From the NCBI GenBank assembly GCA_019925095.2, contig CM034415.1, positions 6,729,001 to 6,793,000 on the forward strand: 64,000 bases of DNA. Reading direction: 5' to 3'. Below are positions 31,333 through 42,181 of this stretch, piece after piece. A program made the position numbers and the translations under genes. The first letter of the stretch is position 1, and every line of letters begins with the position of its first letter. This stretch comes from Dendrolimus kikuchii. Taxonomy: Eukaryota; Arthropoda; Insecta; Lepidoptera; Lasiocampidae. The notes beneath the pieces were generated by a model, which was not told the DNA's origin, ran no database searches, and was given only the letters and a program-made list of their open reading frames with translations.

Positions 31333-32640
31333 TCGGGCCTCCCATTATGGACAGTATACCCGCCACGCTTGTCCAAGGCGGCTTGGCAGGTTTGACACAT
31401 CGGTTATCTCGATGTGCAAGTTGCATCACGATGTTTCCTTCACCGTTGTTAGCACGTGGTAATTGTAACAATATTCACATTAGGTCAGAAAACTGGCTAA
31501 GCGGTGCATGCGTTCCGGCCATTTTTTTTTAGCCAGGGGAAATCCGCTTGAGGACCATAAGCCGCGACAAGGGCAGAACCTTGGGGGGATAAATCGCGAC
31601 CCGTGTGTGGGATTCGTCAGATCGAGGGTGGCACCAGCATGCCCAATCAGAACTGGTGCCATGCTGTTGCCACGCCCGGTTAGGAATACCCATTAAAACC
31701 CCTGGGTGTTTCGTCCTTCGCCTTATGCCAGGGCTACGGGTATATGACTCAGCCTCTCCGCAGCCCTGGCAGGCGTGGGCCCCACTCACGAGGCCTCTTC
31801 CATTGCCGGGGGACTCATCCCCCGGCATCATCATGCTCTCTAGGCGTGGGGCGGTCTGTAACGCGCCCCACGGAAGGAGAGATGAGCGCGCGCGGAACAC
31901 TCGCGCTCTCATCTCGACGGCACGTGCGGGTGAGTGAGAACACTTATACCCTAAGGGGCCCCAACCGCGCCGCCCGTTTACGGTGGTCGAAGGTCGAAAT
32001 TCGCCCTCCGACGTCGGCGCGTCCTCCTTTGGATGGAGCGGAGCAAGGACGTCTGCTCACGCTCCCGCTCCGCCTCCTCCTTCGCAAGCATAACGCGCTC
32101 GCAAAAAGAGGAGACGGCGTCCCATCCGGTTGGGCTCCCGACCATGGTGCACACCACGGCCGGGAGCGAGAGGTCAAATCCGGTGACGGCGACAAGGTCT
32201 CGACGCTGCTCTGTCCAGGCAGGACACTCCTGGAATGTGTGCAACGACGTATCCTCGTCGCTCATGTCGCAATGATGGCACCCTGACGTCGGCTCACGGC
32301 CTATGCGACACAGGTACCTCCCGAAGCAGCCATGCCCCGAGAGGACCTGTGACAGCCGAAATGTCAGGGTCCCGTCTACGTCTTGTCCAGTCTTACAGGA
32401 CGGGCCTCACCGCTTCGGTAGTGGCGAGGCCCGCGCTGGGGTGTCGGAGGCGTTCTTCCCAGACCACCGTGGCGACGTCGCGGAGCTCCGACCGGCAGGC
32501 CTCAGTCTCCTGAGGCACCGGTCTCGTGCCCCTCGCCAGAGCCTCCTTGCGCCACTGGTAATGCGTTCCGGCCTTAACCCATCCGGTTCGTACCCGCTTT
32601 GGGTTTGGGACGCGTGCGCTTGCCATTACCCTATCACGAC
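31333..32640 (-). repeat. SINE F copy split by an R1-like LINE
   Basis: The SINE body lies at 31333-31520 (CGCCACGCTTGTCCAAGGCG, GGTTATCTCGATGTGCAAGT) and the tRNA-like head at 32561-32640 (TTTGGGTTTGGGACGCGTGC). Both are inverted relative to 28232-28494. The break is filled by the R1-like element 31521-32560. Confidence 0.65.
31521..32560 (-). mobile_element. 5'-truncated R1-like LINE with 13-bp target duplication
   Basis: Flanked by ATGCGTTCCGGCC at 31508-31520 and 32561-32573. Minus-strand coding (about 32580-31978) includes ALARGTRPVPQETEACRSEL and ATVVWEERLRHPSAGLATTE. After a small frameshift near 32385 come LTFRLSQVLSGHGCFGRYLC, a C-x2-C-x9-H-x4-C motif in CHHCDMSDEDTSLHTFQEC, and LSLPAVVCTMVGSPTGWDAV. 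These are hallmarks of the R1-clade C-terminus. The frame ends with ANFDLRPP; the 3' UTR follows, including a GTTTTAATGGGTATTCCTAA segment, and poly(A) as a T-run at 31522-31530. Confidence 0.8.
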
Positions 32641-32972
32641 TTTTAAATTTTATTCAAGTAAACTTATTAAAATAAAATTCAAATGTTTGTACGTCCAATG
32701 AATGAGTAATTAAATGATGTTCTCTAATTATTATAGTCTAATACATAATTAGGATTTTTGGTCCAACCACTCGAATAATTTTTGTTTATACATATTAAAA
32801 TTATTTTCTTTCATTATATTACACGGTTAATTATTATATATTCTTGGTGCCATCCGAAACACGCTTTTTATTGTTACAGTCTTCAAAACTAAAGAAATTC
32901 AGAAAAATGTTTAAATACATTAATAATATAATATTTTGTACTCTGTAGAATGTGATCTTTTATATGAAGGCA

Positions 32973-33256
32973 GGAGTTTTTGGCGGGAACTGAAAGGGGA
33001 CGTAGTGCTGTGCAGTTGTATTTTCTAAAAATGTGTAAAATTACTCTAAAATGAAGAATACTTGTAAGATATTGATAGTTTTTGAGTAGTAATTATGTGT
33101 TTTTGTGAGAAATGTGAACTGTATAGTCAAATGTGGCCTTTCGAGTTTTCACGAGAACTCCGTTGAATGGTGTGGATTGTAGCCTACCATACAACTGCGC
33201 CTGACTTAAAGGCCTAGTTGCCAAGCCATAAAGTAAAGAAAAAATTAAAAATATAT
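32973..33256 (+). repeat. SINE-like family P, 12-bp target duplication
   Basis: Starts GTTTTTGGCGGGAACTG-like and ends GGCCTAGTTGCCAAGCCATA followed by an A-rich tail. Flanked by TATATGAAGGCA at 32961-32972 and 33257-33268. Close copies at 35050-35314 and 41165-41492 (inverted), partial at 46920-47030. Non-coding. Confidence 0.75.
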
Positions 33257-33480
33257 ATATGAAGGCACAGCTTGCCGTATTATGTATCTATAGCACTAAA
33301 TCATAAAAACTAATACCAGGCCACTCAGAAAGTATTGCGAAAAAAAAAATGTATGAGAGACTGGCCACTTATAATCTATATTGAAATTATGATTATAGCT
33401 AAAAATAGGTACGTTCCAATTTAAAAATTTCCCTCCAAATTGTTTGCGAGCTAATTTAAATTGTTGTGTCTCATTGAAAA

Positions 33481-33965
33481 ATGGATCTGCGCCGGGAACA
33501 TTTTCGCGCTATGATTTTTTACGACTTCAAGTGTCGCCTGAAACCGGACGAATCATAAGATAAGGCCCTTCTGAGGCAACCGTGTATCGTTGGTACAACG
33601 AATTCAAAAGCGGTCGACTAACTTTAGGGGATGAAGAAAGAAGTGATCGCCCTTTGACGGCTGTCACGGAAGAAAATGTGCTAGCAGTGATAAATTTAAT
33701 CCAAGACAATAAGCGAGTTACGTATTATGAGATTCAGCACGTACTGCAGATTGGATCGGGAAGCCTTCACGAGATTCTACACGTGCATCTTCGCGTGACG
33801 AGGATAGTTTCACGCTGGGTACCGCACGACCTCACTGGTGCTCAGAAGTAGGCCCGGGTGGAATGGTGCCGTGATATAATAAACAAATTTGAAGCAGGCT
33901 CGTCTCGGCATGTTTACGACATCATGACAGGTGATGAATCCTGGATTTATCAATACGAAAAGGTC
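33481..33965 (+). pseudogene. Broken mariner transposase
   Basis: Starts MDLRREHFRAMIFYDFKCRL and hits a stop at 33556. It continues in another frame as PSEATVYRWYNEFKSGRLTL, GDEERSDRPLTAVTEENVLA and WVPHDLTGAQK, meets a stop at 33849, and resumes ARVEWCRDIINKF and YDIMTGDESWIYQYEK. It keeps the N-terminal DNA-binding region, the WVPH(D/E)L linker motif and the first catalytic Asp in TGDESW. The second and third acidic residues and the C-terminus are absent, replaced by unrelated sequence after about 33965. Not the same element as at 9244-10714. Confidence 0.8.
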
Positions 33966-34505
33966 ATTGGCGCCTCTATAACTATACCCTTCAATGACTA
34001 TGATCTTTACACGTACTTGGCCGATTTTATTGGTTTCGTAGTCAAGCGACAAAAACTAAACAGCTGAGTTTTATCATCTCTATGGAACCCTTAATACTTT
34101 GCGGGCTGCGTGCGCTTGTTCCATTTTTTTACAAGCTTTTATTTAACATGCAATGGATATACCATGTATGTATGTAAGTTCGGGTGGAATCTTGCAAGCT
34201 AAATTTGACCAACTTCCCGGTTTCCGATTGAGCTGGAATTTTGCACGCATATGTATATAGCGTGACAATGCAATAATATGGTACCATGGAGCTGATCTGA
34301 TGATGGAGTCGGAAGGTGGCCATAGGAACTCCTGTACTAAACAAGATAGACCCGTCGTGTTTGGGCTCATTTTACTTGTCTTGGCTAGCACTCTGTTGCT
34401 AAATGATATCCAGGATCTCAAAAGCTTGTATTTAATCATTTAAATTCATTGTACAAACTCGACACCTCAAGACAGATACATGATAAATAATTAGTTATAT
34501 TTATA
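33966..34505. other. No gene or known repeat seen
   Basis: Two overlapping minus-strand frames (34129-34439) show no domain. Confidence 0.35.
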
Positions 34506-34508
34506 CAC

Positions 34509-34965
34509 TAGAATATGCCCGCGGCTTCGTCCACGCTTGCCTTGAAAATTCCCGCGGGATACCTGAAACACAAAGTATCGTAGTATTTAAACATTAATGT
34601 AAGCTATTGTTTTAGTGGAAACTGTGTCGGAATAAGCTAATTTTATGCATTCGAACAACTTCAAACCGCTCCCGGGAAAATTCCCGCGGGATTTCCGATA
34701 TAAAAATTATTACATTACATTTACTATCGATCAGTAAAAAAATCATTGATATTCGATTTTTTGTACCTGGCCATTTTAAATCATTCTGAGAATAAATTGT
34801 AGCGCAGAGTTTATGTCTAAGAATTAGCTGTTGGTCAACGTAGACCCAGTAGTTTTTACATGAGCCCCGAACAAACAGACAAACCAGCAGACAAGAAATC
34901 TAAAAAAATGCATCGTGTTGTCCATCGTTTATTTAGTTTATTCCAGTTGTTTTTTTTAATAGCGT
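34509..34965 (-). mobile_element. Helitron-like element, incomplete
   Basis: CTAG at 34509-34512 followed by AATATGCCCGCGGCTTCGTC, as at 15479. The distal part matches 16190-16460. No TC-type opposite end was found; truncated. Confidence 0.45.
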
Positions 34966-35049
34966 CATATAACTAAAAGCTCATAAAATGTTCTGAAATG
35001 TTGTCTAATTTGTTTATATCTGTAGAAGGCTCTTTATGAAATAGCGGTC

Positions 35050-35314
35050 AAAGTTTTTGGCGGGAACTGAAAGGGGACGTGTGTGCTGTGCAGTTTTATT
35101 TTATAAATATGTGTAAAATTACTCTAAAATGAACAATAGTTGTGGGATATTGATAGTTTTTGAGTAGTAATTATCTGTTTTTGCGAGAAATGTGAACTAT
35201 ATAGCCAAATGTGGCCTTGCGAGTTTTCACAAGAACTCCGTTGGATGACGTCGATTGTAGCTTACAATACAACGCGCCTGGCTTAAAGGCCTAGTTGCCA
35301 AGCCTTAAACATAA
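35050..35314 (+). repeat. SINE-like family P, 12-bp target duplication
   Basis: GGCGGGAACTGAAAGGGGAC near the start, GGCTTAAAGGCCTAGTTGCC near the end, tail AGCCTTAAACATAA. Flanked by GAAATAGCGGTC at 35038-35049 and 35315-35326. Confidence 0.75.
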
Positions 35315-35329
35315 GAAATAGCGGTCTAG

Positions 35330-35775
35330 AAAAATAACAGTTTGAAATGTTAATGTAACGTTGTTTACTACAGATACTAGACTGTAAGCTAGCCAGATAT
35401 TCATCTATTTATAAAACCATGAATTAATAAATCCGTTATTACTATGTCTTTATGTCTTTGTATCCAATACACATAATTATCGATATTATTTAAAAAACAA
35501 ATAACATATCGGTTTCTAATTAATATATAGTCAGTTTTTTTTTGCCTTGTAATAATTTGGGGTCGTTATTTTAAAATGCCGTTATTTGCCATGGCACCCT
35601 AGTTGTCGAGTTATTTAAAAACAACAAGCACTCTTTCGAGTTGTATTCGAATAGATGATTCGATACAAGTTGTTAAACGAGTATTTATTTTAATTTAGAA
35701 GTGACAAAGTATTTTATTTTTGGTTTTATTAAAATTTATTTATTTGTTTTACTAATTAAATATTACATAAGTATC
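35330..35775. other. AT-rich, no gene seen
   Basis: No recognisable feature. Confidence 0.35.
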
Positions 35776-35778
35776 TGT

Positions 35779-35878
35779 ACCTCAGACAACGCATTAGCGT
35801 TGCGATACAGCGAGGTAATGTGGCCAGTCTTTTGGGCACGTTTCCGACTGACAGCGGTCTGGGACTCGATTTTATAGT
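35779..35878 (+). pseudogene. Retroelement C-terminal fragment (family T)
   Basis: Reads LRQRISVAIQRGNVASLLGT, FPTDSGLGLDFIV. Homologous to 30160-30253. An RTE-a insertion lies immediately downstream. Confidence 0.45.
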
Positions 35879-35881
35879 TTA

Positions 35882-36196
35882 CATACATACATACATACAG
35901 AACTTCTCGCCAGTTCCCTTGCGGGGTAGGCACGAACAACAGAGCGCCATTTAGGCTTATTCTTACACACCTCACTTGCTTCTTTGACATTCATAACTCT
36001 TGACATGCACGCTCGTCTGTTCTTAAGGCTCCTAACATCACCTTCTGCTAGTACACGATCAATTTGATCATGGAAAGTGTGTCGTGGCCTTCCACGACTT
36101 CTGCATCCATCCACTTTTGCATTGTATATGTGTTTATTCATTCTTTCATCATGCATTCTTTCTATATGTCCGAACCACCGGAGCAATTACCACCAA
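35882..36196 (-). mobile_element. 5'-truncated RTE-a LINE
   Basis: Coding from MLRWFGHIERMHDERMNKHI to AYPARELARSS (minus strand, 35900-36186). TATG-type tail at 35882-35900. Flanked by TTTATAGTTTA (35871-35881 and 36197-36207). Confidence 0.75.
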
Positions 36197-36273
36197 TTTA
36201 TAGTTTAATTTGTATATATACTTATTTATAATTTAGTTTAGTACATAAGTAGAATAAGTTATTAATATTAGGT

Positions 36274-36545
36274 CTTTCAAGACCACGGGCCATAAAAATG
36301 GCCTGGACATTTGGAGGGCTTGCGTGGGGCCATGGGAAGGCCAACACGTAGAGGCCCCTTGACAAATTTAATGTAAATGTGGCGTGACACTGACCGGCGA
36401 TTATCCCTGTCTACACCATATAAAAATGCATCCAAGGACAAGCCCCGGTCAGTGTAGGACTATTGTAAGAAATGAGAACAAAAGGTACTGGGCTTTTGGC
36501 ATGAACTGCTAGTGGTACTAGTGGTCTGCCCGTCGCAATGTTCAG
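36274..36545 (+). repeat. Family V repeat
   Basis: Shared with 56158-56418 (inverted): ACCACGGGCCATAAAAATGG, TTGACAAATTTAATGTAAAT, GACACTGACCGGCGATTATC, AAGGACAAGCCCCGGTCAGT. It follows the family T C-terminus, so it may be that element's 3' UTR. Confidence 0.5.
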
Positions 36546-36670
36546 GGAACATGGAAATTATTATTATTATTTAACAAAATTGGGACGTTTTGGTCTTACG
36601 CCAAAAGGAAGGTTTGCACTGAAAATCAGCGTTGTGTCGGATATAGGTACATAATTCCGGCACAGCCAGA

Positions 36671-36832
36671 TACATACATACATAACTTCACGGCAATTCC
36701 CTTGCGGGGTAGGCACGAACAACAGAGCGCCATTCAGGCTTATTCTTACACACCTCACTTGCTTCTTTGACATTCATAACTCTTGTCATGCACGCTCGTC
36801 TGTTCTCAAGGCTCCTGACATCACCCCTCCTG
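36671..36832 (-). repeat. RTE-a LINE fragment
   Basis: Only the last 150 bp of the family (minus strand). TATG-type tail at 36671-36685; stops at the TGACATCACCC point. Confidence 0.65.
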
Positions 36833-36959
36833 CACACAGCAATATGCTGAATGCAAACCTTGTATGCTGAAAATGCGGCATAAAAATTCTCAAAATATGC
36901 TCTGTGTATTGTATGAGGAATGTAATTACGTCTCTATTTCTTCGTGTAATATTAATTTT

Positions 36960-37540
36960 TAACCGACTTTCAAAAGGGGGAGGTTCTTAATTCTTCTGTA
37001 TGTTGTATGATTTTTTTGTATGTATGTCGATAACTCTGTTAATCGGACTGACGACTGACTGACTGACTGATGGACATTTGTTAATTTTTATTTTTATTTT
37101 TAATTAAATTGAATTGAATTTAATTTAATAATAAATCTGTCAAATGTGTTGTAATTATGGATTTTTGTGTTTGAAATAAATAAATAATTATTATTATTAA
37201 TTGTGGACCGATTTTCAAATTTTTTTTTATCGAAAGGTTATACTCCCCATCTGGTCTCATTGTTACCATGTCAGGATCTGATGAGTGGATTCCAAGGGAT
37301 TAGAGAAACCAACGAAAACTGTTAACGACTTCTTCGTAACACGATATCACCGTCAATTGTAAACCGATTTATTTATTTTCTTTGCTCGTAAGTTTAACCG
37401 TCATATTTTTACATCTTGAAGTCGGTGTCAAATAAAACATAAAATCTACTATATTTTGTAAATTTGTTGTTGTTTTTTATGTTTTACTTGACCCCGACTT
37501 CAAGATGTTGTAGAAAGAAGTCGGTTATATTAATTACTTT
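36960..37540. repeat. Family X repeat
   Basis: Starts ACCGACTTTCAAAAGGGGGA and ends with a hairpin whose arms are ACATCTTGAAGTCGGTGTCA and TTGACCCCGACTTCAAGATG (37411-37508). A run of GACT repeats at 37046-37068. Confidence 0.5.
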
Positions 37541-38075
37541 TTGGTTTTTAGTGGGAATTCGGTTCTATTTTTAGTAAAAATAAAATGTTTTTATATTCTT
37601 GATAAGCTCTATTAAATATTCACAAAACCCAGACCCCTGCCGAGCCTCAATATTATACCAGTTTAATGCCTTTCATTATATTCATTTCTCTATACTAACA
37701 TTTCCACCTCTTTAGATGAAAAATGATACACTACGACCTCTCATAGTGAACTACTCCCGTTGGCATTTCGTATACTGTGTACTGATACGTCGAAAATTCT
37801 CGCAGTGTAACCAGATTTGAATCGAGGATTCCGCTAACTGCCTGGATAAAATCTACATTATACTAACCTTCTTCACAAAACAATTAATGGAGCCTTTATA
37901 AATAAGACAACTGTCATGTTAACCTGTTTATTTGGAAACTTGGATAAATGCGAAACGTGATAAAAAAAAAATAGGCCCTTTCAAATCCTAGTTATACAGG
38001 TTTCACTATAGGTCGACTTACTAAAGCGTGTTAAAATATCGTACAAATAAAGAATTGTCGAAGAATTAAAGATCT
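37541..38075. other. No gene or known repeat seen
   Basis: AT-rich; no coding or terminal repeats recognised. Confidence 0.35.
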
Positions 38076-38077
38076 GA

Positions 38078-38275
38078 CGGCTTCCGTGGTTGAGCGGGCT
38101 AAGCCTTTGCCGGCCTACCTCACTGCAACGCAAAGGTTCCGGCTTCGATTCCTAGGCATAATAAATTTCGGAAACGAATTTTCCGTTATTTGCTATGGTC
38201 TGGGTGTCTGGGATCGGCCCCAGCGTTGTCCGTTGTATATTACTCATAACACAAGCGTAACTTGCTTATAATTAA
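38078..38275 (+). repeat. tRNA-derived SINE (family G)
   Basis: Head with CGTGGTTGAGCGGGCTAAGC and B-box-like CTTCGATTCC; body with TATGGTCTGGGTGTCTGGGA. Best-preserved G copy in the window. Confidence 0.55.
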
Positions 38276-38279
38276 TATA

Positions 38280-38776
38280 TCTATATATATAAAACAAAGT
38301 CGTTTTAGTTACACCATTTATAACTCAAGAACGGCTGGATTTTTTAATGATTTTTGTGTTTTTGAAATTCTCTTCGTCCGGAATAGGATAATAAGTACTA
38401 AAATATGATAATCATCAATAAAAAAATATCATTAAAAAACATCAGTCACAACATCAGTCTAGCCATTCATTTGTTATGATCTTTCCGGGCCGATTTCGGC
38501 AATAGTGACTACATTTAAACTCATTTTCATTTGTCTGATTTAGGTGATTTTTTTTTGTGTGTGTTCAAGTGGGTCCCGTTATGGTATAGATTCAAATTTG
38601 AACCAATTAGATGGCGCTGCAATCGGATTCCAGGATTTAGATGAAATTATTTTTGTGTGTGTTCAAGTGGATTCCGGGATGGCTTAGATTCACGATTGGA
38701 CCCGATCGACGGCGCTGTAATCGGTTTCTAGATTTTTAATTTTTAAGGGCAAGACAACGTCTGCCGGGTACAGCTA

Positions 38777-38777
<1 letters not shown>
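38280..38777 (+). mobile_element. Non-autonomous Helitron, first of a tandem pair
   Basis: Starts TCTATATATATAAAACAAAG after an A, ends ACAACGTCTGCCGGGTACAG + CTAG. It contains two copies of a roughly 85-bp internal segment (TGTGTGTTCAAGTGG...GGCGCTG). No coding. Confidence 0.7.
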
Positions 38778-38826
<49 letters not shown>

Positions 38827-39121
38827 AAGTCGTGTTAGTTAAATTATTCATAACTCAAGAACGGCGGTACCGATTTGGCTGGAAATTGGTGGGGAGGTAG
38901 CTTAGAACCAGGAGACGGACATAGGATACTTTTAATCCCGTTGGAACCGGTAGGTGGCGCTGAGATCAGGTTCTAGAATCCTCCTAATCACCTGGAGCGA
39001 TTTTGTTTTTGTGTGGGTTCCCGGGTGGTCTAGATTCGCAATTAGAACCGGTAGGTGGCGCTGGGATCGGGTCTTAGATTTTTATTTTTTCAGAGCAGGA
39101 CAACGTCCGCCGGGGCCGCTA

Positions 39122-39122
<1 letters not shown>
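38778..39122 (+). mobile_element. Non-autonomous Helitron, second of a tandem pair
   Basis: Starts TCTATATAT immediately at the first element's CTAG, with an expanded AT microsatellite (38785-38822). It ends ACAACGTCCGCCGGGGCCG + CTAG (39119-39122). Same family (AACTCAAGAACGGCGGTACC, GGTAGGTGGCGCTG). Confidence 0.7.
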
Positions 39123-39156
<34 letters not shown>

Positions 39157-39390
39157 ATTTAAAGCGTTAAAAGTAACGTTGTAAATAGCTACATTACTGT
39201 ATATACACACCTTATTATTAATAATAGAAAAATAACTTAATATTAAACCCATTGCTACATCTGCGTGAAACGGTCAATAACTATAACATAATCAAAGGTG
39301 AAGCAGTAGCATTAGATATAAACCTTATAAAAGAACTTGTTAGTTGCTCTACATAAGTATATATAACGAAGACACAATTTCGTCACAACA
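39123..39390. other. AT microsatellite and unique sequence
   Basis: TA repeats to about 39155, then nothing recognised. Confidence 0.4.
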
Positions 39391-39391
39391 C

Positions 39392-39679
39392 TAGGGTTGC
39401 CAACTTTTTTTTTGTGAAAATATAATATTCTTTGGAAATTTTGGTGAAAAAAAGAGTGCATATAAATTTTTCGATATTTATTATTATTACTTTTTTGCTT
39501 TGGCCAGCAAAGGTCTATTATTTTAAAATAATCATAAGTATCTTCACAAAAAGGGCGAAAATTGAATTAGCGATGAAAATATAGCCCATTTCGTACTATA
39601 TTTTTTTTTAAATAATATATAGTAAAATTGGCTAAAATATAGTACGATACTATATATTATAGTACGGTTGGCAACCCTA
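39392..39679. mobile_element. Mariner-like MITE
   Basis: 288 bp with 13-bp perfect terminal repeats TAGGGTTGCCAAC / GTTGGCAACCCTA; the outermost TA may be the target duplication. The inner GGGTTGCCAAC resembles the mariner terminus at 9244. Interior AT-rich, no coding. Confidence 0.6.
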
Positions 39680-40525
39680 CTCAATGCTGTCTATGTAAAA
39701 CGCAAACAATAGTAATAAATATTAAATAATAAACTAAAAACACATCACGCACTTAAAAAATCTTTAACCCGGTCTCGCGCATCTCGCAGTCAAATTACTT
39801 ATTAATGAACGCTTGTGAGCTAAAAATAGCATCAAAATTTGTTGCTTTCTAAATTTGGCTGCGCTTACGTCACGGAACGGTATAAAATACCTTCCGACAA
39901 GGCAAAGAAAAAACCGGCAATAAAAAGATTATCGATAAAAAAAACCGGTTAAATTTTGCTTCGGTCACAGAATAATGAATTATTTAGAAGGGTCACCTAT
40001 CAGATACAAAATTGAGTTTTGTATCAAGTTAAATTAAATCAAAATCATTTATTTGCATAAACATGGAGATACAAAATAAAGTCATACAATTTTTTTCTTT
40101 CTTTTTTCTACTTTAATGACCAAAATATTTTATTATCTTTTTATTCTGAATACATCATTAATTTATTGATGGCGTATGATTGATTAGCGCCACCTACTTA
40201 GTTTGGTATTAGTGGCTCCATCTGTTAAAGATTTATTTTATGAATATTTAATAATTAATCTGTCTAAACAGAATAAATTGTAAAGTTGTTGCTAATATTT
40301 TAGAATAATGAAGGTACTGTTTTGTTAGTCTGTCAACACTATAAATATTGCAAATCCGCTTTGAATTGGGTATTCTTTGTTCGGAAGTCGAATTAAACAG
40401 TTCTCCAAGTTCTATGTGTTTTACTAAATCACCTACTAACAGTATGCTTAAAAATCGTAACGCATCGTAGGCATGCGTACCAATAGTCTGACAACAAGAG
40501 ATGCCGAAGATCGTGAAGTGGAGAC
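39680..40525. other. Mostly unclassified
   Basis: A small hairpin GATACAAAA...TTTTGTATC is at about 40002-40024, followed by a LINE-tail-like TCAAAATCATTTATTTGCAT at 40038. No coding recognised. Confidence 0.35.
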
Positions 40526-40529
40526 GAAA

Positions 40530-40996
40530 GGTCTTGTCCACATCACCACTGCATGACGTCGCTTACGTGAAGCAGTGCAGTTACGCGGCGCGGTACGTTG
40601 AAATGACGTGCAAATTTACGTTACCGTGTCGTAAAAATACACATCACGATTTTGCAACGTTACACGTTGTCTTGCAAAATTCCGGTACATTTTTCAGTCA
40701 CGAACCTGTGAAATAGCAGTGTCTTTCTATAAATGGACCGCACAAGACGTAAACTGATCTTGCTATTGTTAATAAGATATAATCAATAATTTTTGTCATT
40801 TTTCTGCACAATTAATCGCTAGGACAATGAAACATCAACTGAGCGAGTGCATAGTAGCCACATACCGCTTCCGACGACGTCCGACGCGTCGTTCCCCGGT
40901 GACGTTGCCGTAGCGTACGTCACCTTAATGCACTACGCCGCGACACTGTACCGTCCCACGTTGACGACGTCGTGACGTGGTGATGTGGACAAGCCC
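40530..40996. mobile_element. MITE with GGGCTTGTCCACATCACCAC termini
   Basis: 467 bp. Left end GGTCTTGTCCACATCACCAC; right end, inverted, GGGCTTGTCCACATCACCAC. Both subterminal regions are CpG- and ACGT-rich. Flanking AAA on both sides could be a 3-bp duplication, which would suit a PIF/Harbinger type, but A-richness makes this weak. Confidence 0.55.
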
Positions 40997-41164
40997 AAAA
41001 GCAGGAAAGCGAACCCTGGGCTCTAAAATGAACGCTCTGAACGCTCCGCAATTCAACGCTCTGATGATTTATTTTTTGTACATTTTAATTTCATTAATTA
41101 AAATTCATTCATTGCGAATATAGGTAAGTTATGAAGATCGGTGTTAGAATTAGTCGTTGAGTAC

Positions 41165-41492
41165 TTATTATTTATTTACGTTTATGGCTTGGCAGCTAGG
41201 CCTTTAAGCCAGATCTTAGTTTACAATATAGTTTCTTCATTTTCTTAAGCCTATGTGTAGCACAGCTGAAGTGTAGGGTATCAGCTGGTGCCATTCAACG
41301 GAGTTCTTGTGAAAACTCGAAAGGCCACATTTGGCTATATAGTTCACATTTCTCGCAAAAACACATAATTACTACTCAAAAACTATCAATATCCTACAAC
41401 TATTGTTCATTTTAGAGTAATTTTACACATTTTTAGAAAATAAAACTGCACAGCACAACATCTCCTTTCAGTTCCCGCCAAAAAAAAAAACC
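41165..41492 (-). repeat. SINE-like family P, 13-bp target duplication
   Basis: Inverted full-length copy flanked by AGTCGTTGAGTAC at 41152-41164 and 41493-41505. A-rich tail to the left (TTATTATTTATTTACG on the plus strand). Confidence 0.75.
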
Positions 41493-41778
41493 AGTCGTTG
41501 AGTACCTCTATATTCTGCCGCTAGGGGTGTGCAATATATTATACTTAAATCTAGTATAGGGAAAATGTTATCAATTTTACATTTTCTTGTCAATGTCACA
41601 TTAAATATTAAGTCAAACAAAGCTAAAATCCATAACAGTATTAAATTAAATAAAGAAAATAAATCATAACAAAAAGTTGAAAATATGCTCTGTGATAATA
41701 CCAATGTCAAAATAATTGAGGATAATAATATTTAAAATTATTCTGTCAAGAAAACGGTAGCTGAGTAATAGGCTTTTT

Positions 41779-42035
41779 TTAATAATAATTTAAATTATTT
41801 TTAAAGGCAGACAAGCTTGGACTCTCTAATATAGATTTTGGAAGGTAATTGTAAACTCTCGTAGCCATGCAGAAAACACTATTACTAAGCAGAGCTGTAA
41901 TATTAAGCGGACAACACATTTTGTGATTATGACGCTTGTATTTCATTTTTTCAAACAGAGTTAATTTTGATGCAATAAAAACTGAGACCTCAAAAATGTA
42001 TAAACAACGATGATGATATACATATAACAACTGAA
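41779..42035 (-). pseudogene. Jockey/CR1-type LINE C-terminal fragment
   Basis: Reads RCLYIFEVSVFIASKLTLFE, KMKYKRHNHKMCCPLNITAL, LSNSVFCMATRVYNYLPKSI, LESPSLSAFKNNLNYY. This is a C-terminal pattern common in insect Jockey/CR1-group ORF2 (S..Y.G...+NNLP..I......FK..L). No RT domain remains; the RT-proximal part upstream is lost. Confidence 0.6.
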
Positions 42036-42181
42036 GGCTGATGCGTATCCTAATATTATAAATGCGAATGTGAATTTATTTCTTACCCTATTACGCCTTA
42101 ACTACTCTACTCAATAAATTGTCACGACATTTTATATTAGCGATGGTTAACCATCCAAAATTCCAAAAAATAAGGGCTAGT

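Noticed and set aside
31529..32513. Several GC-rich frames on both strands as host genes
   Set aside because: They lie in the R1-like insertion bounded by the 13-bp duplication; the real reading is the minus-strand R1 C-terminus and its 3' UTR.
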